58,799 bases of DNA from an uncultured Eubacterium sp. (GCA_910589595.1 CAJUTM010000020.1:1-58799); one strand, 5' to 3'; counted from the first letter of the stretch, positions 1 to 8,341 are shown. Translations and numbers: made by a program. The notes: generated by a model not told the origin, from the sequence alone.

Positions 1-206
1 ATATAAATGGATGGGCTTATGAAAAAGGCGATAAAAAATATGAACAATTCAATTCCGATATGACAGCATTGCGAAAAAGGACAAAGAAATTTTCTTACAG
101 CAAGAAAAAAATTGTAGTTGGTGATATGAGATATAAGGCACCAATAGGATGGAAAGATCGAAGTGCATCTTACAAAAAGGCTATGAAAGTATTCTATGGT
201 ATCTGA
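1..206 (+). CDS. C-terminal end of an unknown protein (cut by the window edge)
   Basis: An open frame enters from the left edge and stops at TGA 204-206, giving about 67 lysine- and tyrosine-rich residues. The tail contains GDMRYKAPIGWKDRS and ends KAMKVFYGI. No start or domain is visible. It lies 40 bp before a signal-anchored protein in a region of RHS debris, so it may be the end of a polymorphic-toxin tip, but that comes only from context. I do not recognise the family. Confidence 0.45.
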   Translation, partial: INGWAYEKGDKKYEQFNSDMTALRKRTKKFSYSKKKIVVGDMRYKAPIGWKDRSASYKKAMKVFYGI

Positions 207-246
207 CATAAAAAATTGGTTTACCCTCTGGAAGGATGTGATATAA

Positions 247-1050
247 TTGAATTTGAAAAGAAAGTGGTTATATATTATTCTTAGTAGTGTGTTTTTGTGT
301 CTTTTGTTACTTACAGTTAATAATTTTATAATGAAAGAACAAAAGGAAAACAGTACCGAATTTCCTGCGTTGTATACTGTCAAATATACTGAATATAAAG
401 AAAGACAATGGGATAAATTTAAAATTTATGTGCCATATGTAGAGAAGCTTGGTGATCAAGATTTAGAAATGACAATAAATGATGTCTTAAAGAAAGAAGC
501 GGTAACATGGTTAATGGATGATAATATATTTTCGAAAGGTTATCAGTCAAAGAAACCACTTGTAAAATGTCAGTCAAATCAAATATTATCAATTGAATTG
601 TCTTATAGAAGTGTTGGTGGAAGATTTACATCATTTGTAAATCAGTTTATTACAATTGACATGCAGACTGGAAGAAAAATTACATATAAAGAATTAATAA
701 AAAATGAAAGGAAATTGATCAATTTATTGAGAGACGGACAGACAGTTTTCTCTGATGGTACAATATATGATAATAATCAAAAGGAGTCAGATGATTATAT
801 AAGAAAAAGAATGGGAAAAATGTCAGAAGATGATATAGAAGATCTTTTAAATCAATGCATGTTATCTCAAGAGAATGTTTCGTTATATGACGAGGGATTA
901 GGAAAACCTACCGTTGGGACACGTACAGATTTTTTTGTATCGGAAGATGCTTTTACTATTACATATGTAGAGGGAACATACCATTACTATGCATCCATTG
1001 GATTAGAGAAATTAGAAAAAGAAGGGGTAATTAATATGGATTATTTTTAG
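247..1050 (+). CDS. Membrane-anchored extracytoplasmic protein, RsiV/DUF3298-like
   Basis: This 267-residue protein starts at a TTG codon with GGAAGG at 230-235; the TTG is needed to include the hydrophobic segment at residues 7-25, which reads as a signal anchor or signal peptide. The rest is an extracytoplasmic domain. The stretch VNQFITIDMQTGRKITYKEL resembles the beta-hairpin motif of DUF3298/RsiV-like proteins (often x-T-F-D-x-x-TG-K-x-x-x-L-x-D-L), many of which bind cell-wall or peptide ligands. No enzyme motif is seen. It sits between toxin-tip fragments, a usual place for an RHS immunity protein, so a protective role is possible. Fold assignment is moderate and function is unknown. 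Confidence 0.6.
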   Translation: MNLKRKWLYIILSSVFLCLLLLTVNNFIMKEQKENSTEFPALYTVKYTEYKERQWDKFKIYVPYVEKLGDQDLEMTINDVLKKEAVTWLMDDNIFSKGYQSKKPLVKCQSNQILSIELSYRSVGGRFTSFVNQFITIDMQTGRKITYKELIKNERKLINLLRDGQTVFSDGTIYDNNQKESDDYIRKRMGKMSEDDIEDLLNQCMLSQENVSLYDEGLGKPTVGTRTDFFVSEDAFTITYVEGTYHYYASIGLEKLEKEGVINMDYF

Positions 1051-1070
1051 TTGAAATATTTTACCAATAG

Positions 1071-1433
1071 GAAGAAGTTGAAAGAAATATGGATATGGTT
1101 GCCGCAACCGAAAGGAATGTATATTACGATGGCAGTTAATGTTTAGTTGTAAGAAAGAAAGGTAAGAAAATAAAATCATATTCATTTGCTATTGTTGCTG
1201 ATTATAATTCAAAAACTCCTAGTGATACTACTGGTGGAAACAGTGGGGAAGGTTCTTCTAAATTATTAAAAAATCTTGGAGGGGACGGGAAGAATAGCTA
1301 TTTTGGAGTAAGTGGTGATAAGTTTTATGTGTATGTATTTTAGAAAAAAATAAAATATCCATGGAGCGTACGTGGTATTAAATCTAAGGGAAAGCAACAG
1401 GCGAAAAAATTTAAGATAAAGTATAAAAAATAA
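1071..1433 (+). pseudogene. Decayed reading frame, probable RHS tip remnant
   Basis: One frame can be followed from 1071 to TAA 1431-1433, interrupted by TAA at 1137-1139 and TAG at 1341-1343. The conceptual product includes NMDMVAATERNVYYDGS, then SYSFAIVADYNSKTPSDTTG, then GVSGDKFYVYVF, then YPWSVRGIKSKGKQQAKKFK. No start codon with a ribosome site is present. The coherent, lysine-rich amino-acid pattern on both sides of the stops suggests a gene that was once intact. Its place directly before an RHS core suggests a displaced toxin tip; this is inference. Confidence 0.4.
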
Positions 1434-1451
1434 AAGGCAGGAAAAGAAAGT

Positions 1452-1497
1452 ATGTTCAAAATTAAAGTCGCGATTGGATTAAGTATGGTGCTTGTTT
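1452..1497 (+). other. Start of a signal-peptide gene, cut by the RHS segment
   Basis: ATG 1452 begins MFKIKVAIGLSMVLVL, a normal signal-peptide start preceded by GAAAAGAAAG. The frame ends after six more codons at TGA 1512-1514, while the RHS frame runs open from about 1470 through 1511. I read this as a recombination junction near 1497: the 5' end of one secreted-protein gene joined to the middle of an RHS gene. Confidence 0.35.
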
Positions 1498-1510
1498 TAA
1501 AACGTCGGAT

Positions 1511-2752
1511 GTGACTGACAAAGCTGGAAAGAAGTCGAAAAAGACTGCAGCCTATACCTATGATTTGTTGGGGCGTATTAAGAAAGAAACCAAAATCGGC
1601 AGGGAAGACATTTCCTACACTTACGACAGCAACAACAATCGGAAAGAAATGAAAGCCGGCAATAAGATAACTGCCTATAAATACAACAAAAACGATGAGC
1701 TGCTCCGTACCGACACCTTAAACACCGATACAGAAAAAGACAAAGTAGTCATCTATAAAAATGATAAGAACGGAAACCAGCTTGCCACGGTCAACCGCTA
1801 TGAAATCCCAAGTGATAAGAAAGACAGCACTTATGTTGATATCGATGTGACGCTGGGAGACAACCGGCTGAACGACAACGTAGTCAACCATTATAATGCA
1901 CTAAACCAGCTGACAAAAACACTGACAAAGAACTACAAAGTAAGCTTTACTTACGATGCAGAAGGGCTGCGTACCAGTAAGACCGTGAATGGGGAGAAGA
2001 CAGTCTTTGTCTGGGATGGAGACCAGTTGGTGATGGAACTGTCCGGAAGCGGTAAGGTGCAGAAACGGTATATCCGTGGAAATGACCGAGGTTATGGCAG
2101 TAACCTTGTATATGCTGATAAAGGAACCGGCACCGAAAAACAGTATTACGTGACTGACCCGCATGGAAATGTGGTACAGCTTACAGACGCGAGTGGAGCA
2201 GTCATCAGAACTTATGAGTATGATTCCTTTGGGAATGAAATAAAGCCGGATGGGAAAGATGATAACCCGTTCCGCTACTGCGGAGAGTACTATGATAAAG
2301 AGACTGAAGAAATCTATCTGCGGGCAAGGTACTATCAGCCGGAACAGGGGAGATTTCTGACACGAGATACCTATACCGGAGAGGCAGATGAGCCGGAGAG
2401 TTTGCATCTGTATACTTACTGTGAAAATGATGGGGTGAATGCGTGGGATCCGAGCGGGCATAGAAAAACAACTAAATTTGAAAAAGGAGAAATAGACAAG
2501 CTTAAAAAAATGCACCTAAATATAATTCAAAACTATGGAATGATGGAGATGAAGAAGTTGAGCCAATTGAACTGTATGGACCTCCAACAGGAATGTATAT
2601 TTTACCAGATGATAAGGTTCAGTATAGAACGAATTGCTATGCATATGCATTTAATTATCGTAAGAATCCCAAAACCAAACAGGAATTCGCACCATGGAAT
2701 AACTATTCAATATGGGGAATGCAGCCGGGAATGTTTTCCGGTAATATGCTAA
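1511..2752 (+). CDS. RHS-repeat core protein, 5'-truncated and frameshifted before its tip
   Basis: The frame carries several YD/RHS repeats (YTYDLLGRI, FTYDAEGLR, YVTDPHGNV) and, around residues 265-316, the conserved RHS core end: EIYLRARYYQPEQGRFLTRD, then LHLYTYCENDGVNAWDPSGH. Intact RHS proteins are usually above 1,000 residues and exported, wrapping a C-terminal toxin; here only about 320 residues of core remain and there is no secretion signal. After DPSGH the frame turns nonsensical at about residue 333, just past an A7 run at 2504-2510. Reading one base back there joins it to the tip domain that ends at 3054. Either the gene is a pseudogene or the A7 count is wrong. The apparent ATG at 1511 is internal to the ancestral gene. 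Confidence 0.75.
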   Translation: MTDKAGKKSKKTAAYTYDLLGRIKKETKIGREDISYTYDSNNNRKEMKAGNKITAYKYNKNDELLRTDTLNTDTEKDKVVIYKNDKNGNQLATVNRYEIPSDKKDSTYVDIDVTLGDNRLNDNVVNHYNALNQLTKTLTKNYKVSFTYDAEGLRTSKTVNGEKTVFVWDGDQLVMELSGSGKVQKRYIRGNDRGYGSNLVYADKGTGTEKQYYVTDPHGNVVQLTDASGAVIRTYEYDSFGNEIKPDGKDDNPFRYCGEYYDKETEEIYLRARYYQPEQGRFLTRDTYTGEADEPESLHLYTYCENDGVNAWDPSGHRKTTKFEKGEIDKLKKMHLNIIQNYGMMEMKKLSQLNCMDLQQECIFYQMIRFSIERIAMHMHLIIVRIPKPNRNSHHGITIQYGECSRECFPVIC

Positions 2753-3054
2753 CTAATTATTATAAAAGAGATATTTTAGATGCGGTAAAATCAGATATGA
2801 AAATTCTTGGAGTTAAGTTTTATAAAGTAACTAGGAAAAATAAAAAAAAGTATAAAAAGGTTGTAAAAAAATCATATATTGTGGCTTTAGTAATAAATCC
2901 CGGTAAGGATTATCATTGGTACAGGCTAAACAGGGATGGAAAATGGTCTGATAAACCTGGTGCTACTTGGGTTCGCAAGAGAAAGAAGTATCCTACCAAT
3001 ATAAAGAATGAATATACAGAATTTGCAGGATATTATTATGTAAAGAAACCATAA
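2593..3054 (+). CDS. RHS C-terminal tip domain, Cys/His hydrolase-like, out of frame with its core
   Basis: The listed ATG is probably not a real start. The same frame is sensible back to about 2509 (APKYNSKLWNDGDEEVEPIE, then LYGPPTGMYI) and continues the RHS protein if one A is added to the A7 run at 2504-2510. The domain is about 180 residues. Two conserved-looking blocks stand out: NCYAYAFNY with a cysteine, and VALVINPGKDYHWYRLNRDG followed by KWSDKPG with a histidine. This Cys...HWYR...WS-x-KPG pattern occurs in uncharacterised bacterial and phage proteins and suggests a papain-like Cys-His hydrolase, but no activity can be claimed. As an RHS tip it would be the toxin module. Confidence 0.6.
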   Translation: MYILPDDKVQYRTNCYAYAFNYRKNPKTKQEFAPWNNYSIWGMQPGMFSGNMLTNYYKRDILDAVKSDMKILGVKFYKVTRKNKKKYKKVVKKSYIVALVINPGKDYHWYRLNRDGKWSDKPGATWVRKRKKYPTNIKNEYTEFAGYYYVKKP

Positions 3055-3240
3055 TTAGGAATCATATCCTATAGCGAGAGAGATAACCTTGAAAAGGAGC
3101 TATAAAAACTACTGTTTCATAATGAAAGTGGCAAACAATAAATGGCCATTAAAAAATAATTTATAGTGCTTAAGTTAATATATCAGATAAGGATTGAATT
3201 TCCCAGAAGAATGTGGGAGAAAGGAGGAAATCCAATTAAA

Positions 3241-3978
3241 ATGATTGGATTATACAAGAAAAATATGGATGGTGATAAACAAAAAATGACAATTAAATGT
3301 AGTTTAACAATTAAATTAATAATTTTTTTGTGTTTGGCTTTATTACTTACATTAGGTATTATTTGCTATTTAAGTATAGAATTAAAAAACTCTTATAAAG
3401 TGAAATTGGATGCAATTGAAATAGAAGAAATTGCAAAAAAATTTTCGGTTTCAGAAGATGAAGTTACAAGAAAGTACATATATTATCAAAATTGGACGGA
3501 TGTAAAGTCTGCATTGAAAAATAGTTTGTCTAATCAAGAAATTATTGATTTTATAAAAAGGGGAGGTACAGTGAAAGGGTACAATACAGCGCTATGTTTT
3601 GCAAAGAATTCGGATAACTCTTTAAGAAAAGCACTTTCTATTGGTAATGATAGGACGAATGATGAATATTTCGAAATAGTTTTTGATAAGGAGGATGGCA
3701 GTACTATTAGAAAGCGAAAAAGGAATAGTAATTGTGAAGTTATTGATTTTTTTGTACTTACTAAAGGTATGACAAAAGAGGAGACCATAGTAGCCCTGAA
3801 TTGTGAGTTACCTGATATATGGAAAGGAACCGCTAATTTTCCAGAGTCAGAGGCGCATTATAATTTAGGAAGCAATTCAAGTGTTATTATTAAGTATGTT
3901 TATAACGAAAATGGAATATACGAAATTAATAAGGTACTTTATTGTGAGGGTAAAAATGAGAACATTCTTATTCAATAG
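3241..3978 (+). CDS. Single-TM membrane protein, candidate immunity partner of the RHS tip
   Basis: The start is ATG 3241 with AAGGAGG at 3221-3227; a GTG at 3166 is in frame but has no ribosome site. The 245-residue product has a basic N-terminus, one transmembrane helix at about residues 26-47, and a soluble, probably extracytoplasmic domain. Text such as IEEIAKKFSVSEDEVTRKYI looks helical, and MTKEETIVALNCELPDIWKG is distinctive, but I do not recognise the family. It follows the tip domain by 186 bp, the usual position of an immunity gene. Its AT-rich composition matches the tip and differs from the RHS core. Confidence 0.6.
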   Translation: MIGLYKKNMDGDKQKMTIKCSLTIKLIIFLCLALLLTLGIICYLSIELKNSYKVKLDAIEIEEIAKKFSVSEDEVTRKYIYYQNWTDVKSALKNSLSNQEIIDFIKRGGTVKGYNTALCFAKNSDNSLRKALSIGNDRTNDEYFEIVFDKEDGSTIRKRKRNSNCEVIDFFVLTKGMTKEETIVALNCELPDIWKGTANFPESEAHYNLGSNSSVIIKYVYNENGIYEINKVLYCEGKNENILIQ

Positions 3979-4280
3979 AAGAAATTTATTTGGTGTCATT
4001 AAAAAAATGAATAATGCAACAAATATTATATTGTAAAATTGCACTTGGATACGAAACAATTCATACAAGTGGCAAAGAATGAGGATTCGGGTGTTTCTGT
4101 AATGGTGCCTTACAATTGCGAAACTATTTATTGCTATCGCCTCTGTCAAAAAATACTGGAGTCTGATAAGATAGATATATATAACAAAGAATGAAAAACA
4201 AAAGAAAAACCGGATGCAGGGGAAAGTACCCCGCAAAGCATTTACGAATGACAGAGTTACCTAAAATACATAAGACAGGA
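3979..4280 (+). other. Gene-free AT-rich stretch
   Basis: No frame with a start and ribosome site is visible on either strand. Short open stretches (for example GALQLRNYLLLSPLSKNTG) may be toxin-tip debris. Nothing else can be supported. Confidence 0.4.
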
Positions 4281-4328
4281 ATAATTCCATCCGGATACAA
4301 ACCGTGTTTCCGGATGGAATTATTTTTT
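4281..4328 (+). terminator. Intrinsic terminator after the immunity-like gene
   Basis: A perfect 14-bp stem (ATAATTCCATCCGG at 4281-4294, complement at 4310-4323) with a 15-nt loop runs into a T6 tract at 4323-4328. It is some 300 bp after the stop at 3978 and may mark the old end of the RHS transcription unit. Confidence 0.85.
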
Positions 4329-4361
4329 CTTATAGGAAAATTTCCCCTGTGCGGAGCAGGA

Positions 4362-4432
4362 ACCGCATAGCGATTCTTAGAGAACTTTAGTTCTTTGCGG
4401 TGCGCTTCTCAGCCGCCGCTTTTTTTTCAAAA
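4362..4432 (+). repeat. Nested hairpin with a T8 run, structured intergenic sequence
   Basis: ACCGCA at 4362-4367 pairs with TGCGGT at 4396-4401 and encloses AGAACT-TT-AGTTCT. It is followed by GCGG...CCGC and eight T at about 4421-4428. It may be a second terminator or a small structured repeat; the sequence alone does not decide. Confidence 0.35.
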
Positions 4433-4554
4433 ATAACACAAAATTTATAGACAGTGTCTGACAGAGCAAAGCGGACAGAAAGCAGGTTGGTTTAAGCGCT
4501 TATTTATCAATCTTATAGTGTGTTCGAATATTTAAAAGAGGGAAGTATTATACC

Positions 4555-5295
4555 ATGAAAAAAGCAAAATATATCTTGATAGGAGGTGTCATACTGATAT
4601 TTATCGTATACATATTACGTTTTTTATGGGAACCTCATAGTCTAAGTGAACTGTTTGATGCGAATTATATGAGCATTACGCCAGAACAGGGGACAAGTTC
4701 ATTTAATTGTTTTAATGTTCAGGAGTATAATGGCAAAAAATATTTTTCCGATAAAGGAAATCTGGTCTTACAAAAAGCTGACAGTGACAAGAAAGAAATC
4801 CAAGTTAAAAATGTAGGCAGTTTTTTGATTAGAGATGATGAATTGGTGTATACCTTATCAGATGAAACAGATAAGGTGTATGTAAAAAATCTTCAAACTA
4901 ATAAGGTGGAAAATATATCAATCAAGAATGCAGATATTCTGTTAAATGATAATGAGTATGTATATATTTATTCAGACGGAAACATTCTGCATAAATTTGA
5001 CCGGTTATGGAATGAGGTGAAAACAATTGACCTGAACAGAAAGGGATTCAGGAAGCGTTTTGAAAGAGCATGTATCATAGGGGGAAAATTAGTTTTTGCG
5101 ACAGAGGCATTAAAACTGTATATATATGATGAACAAGAGGAGACATTGCATAAAGTAAAGATACCAAAAGGGGAAGAGCATTCCGAAGATGGGGATATGT
5201 TGATAATGAATAATCAGGTCTATACTGCGGATACCCATTTTTGGGGAATATCATATCGGATAAATTCTGTTAATGTAGAGTATGCAGACAGTTAG
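4555..5295 (+). CDS. Membrane-anchored propeller-like protein (DUF5050-like), possibly truncated
   Basis: The 246-residue product starts at ATG 4555 behind GAGGGAAG. Residues 6-24 form a signal anchor. The remainder is a run of short beta-strand repeats of the kind N-x-x-Y-V-Y-I-Y-S-D-G and K-L-Y-I-Y-D, as in DUF5050-type or PQQ-like beta-propellers outside the membrane. Such propellers usually need 300 or more residues, and this one stops 139 bp before a decayed RHS fragment, so its 3' end may have been lost in the same rearrangement. It resembles the lipoprotein at 6004-7359 in style. Function unknown. Confidence 0.6.
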   Translation: MKKAKYILIGGVILIFIVYILRFLWEPHSLSELFDANYMSITPEQGTSSFNCFNVQEYNGKKYFSDKGNLVLQKADSDKKEIQVKNVGSFLIRDDELVYTLSDETDKVYVKNLQTNKVENISIKNADILLNDNEYVYIYSDGNILHKFDRLWNEVKTIDLNRKGFRKRFERACIIGGKLVFATEALKLYIYDEQEETLHKVKIPKGEEHSEDGDMLIMNNQVYTADTHFWGISYRINSVNVEYADS

Positions 5296-5383
5296 AGATT
5301 CAGAGTACCACAACAGGGCATGACAATACTGGAAATGTGACAGAAAAATGTATCAGCTCACCGTCAGCAGCAAGAAAAATCTA

Positions 5384-5667
5384 TGCCTATGGCTTGGATA
5401 GGATGGATTACAAAATAAGCAAAGACAGGCAGTGAGGACATTTCCTACACCGACGACAGCAACAATAACCGCAAAGAAATGAAAGCTGGCAATAAAGTAA
5501 CCGCTTATAAATACAACAAAAACGATGAACTGCTCCGTACCGATACCTTGAATACAAACACGGGACAAGACACTGTCGTCCTCTATAAAAACGACAGAAA
5601 CGGAAACCAGCTGGTCGCGGTCAACCGCTATGAAATGAGGAAGGGTCTGCGATTTCATAACAATTAA
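5384..5667 (+). pseudogene. Decayed second copy of an RHS core segment
   Basis: Bases 5434-5636 align without gaps to 1604-1806 of the first RHS gene and encode the same text (SNNNRKEMKAGNKVTAYKYN, then KNDELLRTDTLNT). Upstream similarity continues (YAYGLDRMDYK against YTYDLLGRIKK) but the frame is broken at 5432-5434. After NRYEM the copy jumps into unrelated sequence and stops at 5667. Conserved RHS cores commonly recombine to exchange tips, which would leave such debris. It is clearly non-functional. Confidence 0.75.
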
Positions 5668-5961
5668 GACTAAAATCATGGAATGATTGGAAAAGTCTTT
5701 GCGCCCGGTTTTGGGATATTCCTGAACAAAAGATAAATCAAGGTTGTTACTATAAATACAGAACCAAAAGTTCTGAGAGTAATAAAAGAGGTTGCCAGAC
5801 CTCGCAAATCCGCATAAATATTGAATGTGTGGAGTTTTGCTCATGGCTATAAGACTAACAAATGGGGGTGGCGAGGTAAATTCGATTCAAAGGAGGAAAA
5901 TCCTCGATATACTGAAGCAATAAACAAATCGGCAGAGTATCTCAAAAATCTTTTTAACTAA
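5668..5961 (+). pseudogene. Broken RHS-tip remnant
   Basis: Two coherent pieces in different frames follow the RHS fragment. The first reads SWNDWKSLCARFWDIPEQKI, then NQGCYYKYRTKSSESNKRG; the second reads NVWSFAHGYKTNKWGWRGKF and ends EYLKNLFN at TAA 5959-5961. Frame changes and a TAA separate them. I do not recognise the domain. It is consistent with a dead toxin tip. Confidence 0.4.
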
Positions 5962-6003
5962 AGTTCGGTGCCTTTTGTTACTATTATTATGGAGGGGATT
6001 ATG

Positions 6004-7359
6004 ATGAGAAGAAAATATGCGGTATGTCTTATTCTATTTACACTACTAGCTGTTTCCGCGGGGGGATGTGGGCGGAAAGAAAACAATATATCCCAACAGA
6101 ATCAGACAGAGAGAACGACTCAGACAGAGAGAACGACTCAGACAGAGAAACCGGCTGAGACAGAGAAGCCAGCTAATTCTGCGTCTTCAACAATGAGTAA
6201 AAAAAGAATAAAAGGCGTTGTTGTGATTGACGAAACAGGAAAGAAGCGTAAATTGAGGCTGGGCGACTTGGATGAGACAGATGCAGGAATTGGTGTTTGT
6301 TCATCTGATTTTATTACAGCTTCCCAAATTTCTGATGGACACTATTACTATTTACACGTGGGCGGAGGAGGTAAATATACGATATATCAGGACAAAAGGG
6401 TTGTAGTAGGACATTTTTTTATAAAAGAGGGAGACGTAGTAGGATTTGCAAAAGCCGGTGAGGACTTTTTGGCTAATATTATGCATGTGGAGGAACATCC
6501 GGTGACTTTTGATGTGGAAAATATTACATATGATATTGTCCGGATTAATTTGGAGACAGAAAGCGTCGAAGTATTGCTGAAGAATTGTGCAGATTTCGGT
6601 AATGTAGGTGACAAAAGAATCAATGTCGACGATATCATGTTTTATAGGGGAAGCATGTACTATGATTCCAGAGAAGACGTGCAATGGGAAGCGGGAGGAG
6701 AATACGAACCGGGAGCTTTTCTGATAAGCCGGAATTTGGATAACATAGAGCAGCAAAATAAAATGACCTGTACAGAACAGATGAATGAAGCGAAACCGTA
6801 CCTGACATTTGCAGACGGGAAAATATTGTATGGAAAGCAAAAGGGGAAAGAAGTATCTTTGTATATGTTTGATTTGGAGACCCGAGAGCAGACGGACCTG
6901 ATACGATACAAGAGAAAAAAAGCATATGTACGATATTCAACTTCTTCGTATGACAGTGTTCTCCTGTCGGTGGATAACGATTATATTTATTGTCAGGACA
7001 TGGCAATTCCGCGCAAGGGTGGGAAAATGCAGCCGCTGTTGAAAAATGCACTGAGGAATTTGAATGGTGGTGAAATTATATTTTCCAGCAATAAAAAATA
7101 TATCTTTTATTTGGATAAAAAATATAAATTACACCGAATAGATAAAAAGACCGGACAGGATATTCGTATCGGAGATAAGAAGTTGATGTCAGTCCAGTGT
7201 ATGGAGGACCGGATATATGTAAAAGAGTTACGACATGGCTACTGGGATGAACAACCGGAGAAGCGTCAGGATGTTCTGTATTGTATGAGTTTAGATGGAA
7301 CGGTTAAATGGAAGCATACACTGGAAAGGGACAAAGAGGCAGAGCTGGATTGGGATTAG
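6004..7359 (+). CDS. Lipoprotein with a beta-propeller-like domain (DUF5050-like)
   Basis: The 451-residue start at ATG 6004 is favoured by GGAGG at 5991-5995; ATG 6001 is the alternative. The N-terminus is a lipoprotein signal (ALLAVSAGGC-like lipobox, Cys at about residue 23). A threonine/glutamate linker made of an 18-bp tandem repeat follows, then a domain rich in strand motifs such as FADGKILYGKQ, DNDYIYCQDM and SNKKYIFYLDKKYKLHRID, typical of DUF5050/PQQ-like propellers on the outer face of the membrane. No enzyme motif is visible. It stands alone, with a promoter for the quorum-sensing genes downstream. Role unknown, perhaps surface sensing or binding. Confidence 0.65.
   Translation: MRRKYAVCLILFTLLAVSAGGCGRKENNISQQNQTERTTQTERTTQTEKPAETEKPANSASSTMSKKRIKGVVVIDETGKKRKLRLGDLDETDAGIGVCSSDFITASQISDGHYYYLHVGGGGKYTIYQDKRVVVGHFFIKEGDVVGFAKAGEDFLANIMHVEEHPVTFDVENITYDIVRINLETESVEVLLKNCADFGNVGDKRINVDDIMFYRGSMYYDSREDVQWEAGGEYEPGAFLISRNLDNIEQQNKMTCTEQMNEAKPYLTFADGKILYGKQKGKEVSLYMFDLETREQTDLIRYKRKKAYVRYSTSSYDSVLLSVDNDYIYCQDMAIPRKGGKMQPLLKNALRNLNGGEIIFSSNKKYIFYLDKKYKLHRIDKKTGQDIRIGDKKLMSVQCMEDRIYVKELRHGYWDEQPEKRQDVLYCMSLDGTVKWKHTLERDKEAELDWD
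6103..6174 (+). repeat. 18-bp coding tandem repeat, four units
   Basis: Units at 6103-6120, 6121-6138, 6139-6156 and 6157-6174 encode QTERTT, QTERTT, QTEKPA, ETEKPA. The first two are identical. It forms the flexible linker of the lipoprotein and could vary in copy number between strains. Confidence 0.85.
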
Positions 7360-7482
7360 ATGGTTTTCCCACGCACTTTAAGTTTTGCAGTTATAAGTCC
7401 GCTTCCATTAGCGGAAAGGGTGCTAGAATGCCAGAGTATAGTACAGCGTAATGGGGAGAATAAAACAGTTGATAAAGTATCG

Positions 7483-7511
7483 TTGAAAAGAAACGCAAAA
7501 TAATGTATAAT
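7483..7511 (+). promoter_or_regulatory. Sigma-A type promoter for the agr-type regulator and kinase
   Basis: TTGAAA at 7483-7488, a 17-bp spacer and a consensus TATAAT at 7506-7511. It is 85 bp before the response-regulator start. Confidence 0.7.
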
Positions 7512-7596
7512 AATATTGGAAATTTTTGGAATCAGAATACATTCTATTAAATAGTTGAATTTATTCATGGGTTAAAAGATAGTTTGGGAAAATGAA

Positions 7597-8337
7597 ATGA
7601 AACAGATACTTGTATTAGAGGATAACGAACACACACGGAACAGGTTGGTTAAGATACTGAAATCTTTGGAGCAGAAAGTAAATGTATTTGCTTTCTCGAA
7701 TCAGGAGGAAGCTTTCGGCTGCGCAATGATGCACCGGATAGATTTATTTCTGGTGGATATTATTCTTTGTCCAAAGGAGAAAAATGACTTTTCAGGAATC
7801 AGCTTTGTGGAGAGAATCAGAGAATGTGCTTCCTGCTCGGCAGAAGTTGTTTTTATTACGAGCATTGCAGGATTAGAGGTTGATTTACTGCACCGTGTAC
7901 ATTGCTATGATTATATTGAAAAGCCAATAGATGAAGAGCGGATTAAAAGGATTGTCAGCGAGATACTTAATCGTGGCGAGAAAGCATCCAAATTGCCGGA
8001 ACGTATTTATTTAAGAAACAATGGGATTTGCTTTCCGATTGATGTAACTGAAATCCGATATGTACTGAATCAAAATAGGATAATGTATGTTTATACTGCG
8101 GAAGAATGTATTGAAGTTCCAAACCTGACATTAAAGCGGTTTTTAGAACAAGTCAGAGACTCTATTTTTCTTTCCCCGTTAAAGGGGGTGGCAGTTAATA
8201 TTGCCCACATAGAGTCTGTTGACTATGTCAATCAATTTATTTATCTGAAAGGGATAAAAGAACCGGTCAGTATGGGCTCCGTTATGAAAAAGCGCTTTCG
8301 TAATGAGTATGAAGCATACATAAAACGAGGGTACTAG
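7597..8337 (+). CDS. agrA: LytTR-family response regulator (AgrA-like)
   Basis: This 246-residue protein has an N-terminal receiver domain (acidic pair E8/D9, phospho-acceptor D54 in LFLVDI, late lysine in YDYIEKPI) and a C-terminal LytTR DNA-binding domain at about residues 140-240 (IYLRNNGICFPIDVTEIRYV, later FLSPLKGVAVNIAHIESVD). AgrA/ComE/VirR proteins of this layout bind repeats upstream of target promoters after phosphorylation by a GHKL kinase. The kinase gene starts 4 bp downstream, and precursor and processing genes lie convergently beyond it. The ribosome site is weak (GGGAA). Assignment to the family is firm; the agr name is by context. Confidence 0.85.
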   Translation: MKQILVLEDNEHTRNRLVKILKSLEQKVNVFAFSNQEEAFGCAMMHRIDLFLVDIILCPKEKNDFSGISFVERIRECASCSAEVVFITSIAGLEVDLLHRVHCYDYIEKPIDEERIKRIVSEILNRGEKASKLPERIYLRNNGICFPIDVTEIRYVLNQNRIMYVYTAEECIEVPNLTLKRFLEQVRDSIFLSPLKGVAVNIAHIESVDYVNQFIYLKGIKEPVSMGSVMKKRFRNEYEAYIKRGY

Positions 8338-8341
8338 AGAA

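Noticed and set aside
1901..2515. Minus-strand 204-residue frame inside the RHS gene
   Set aside because: It is antisense to conserved RHS repeats and its text lacks protein-like domains.
7356..7568. Minus-strand 70-residue frame between the lipoprotein and agrA
   Set aside because: It covers the agrA promoter, has no ribosome site and no recognisable domain.
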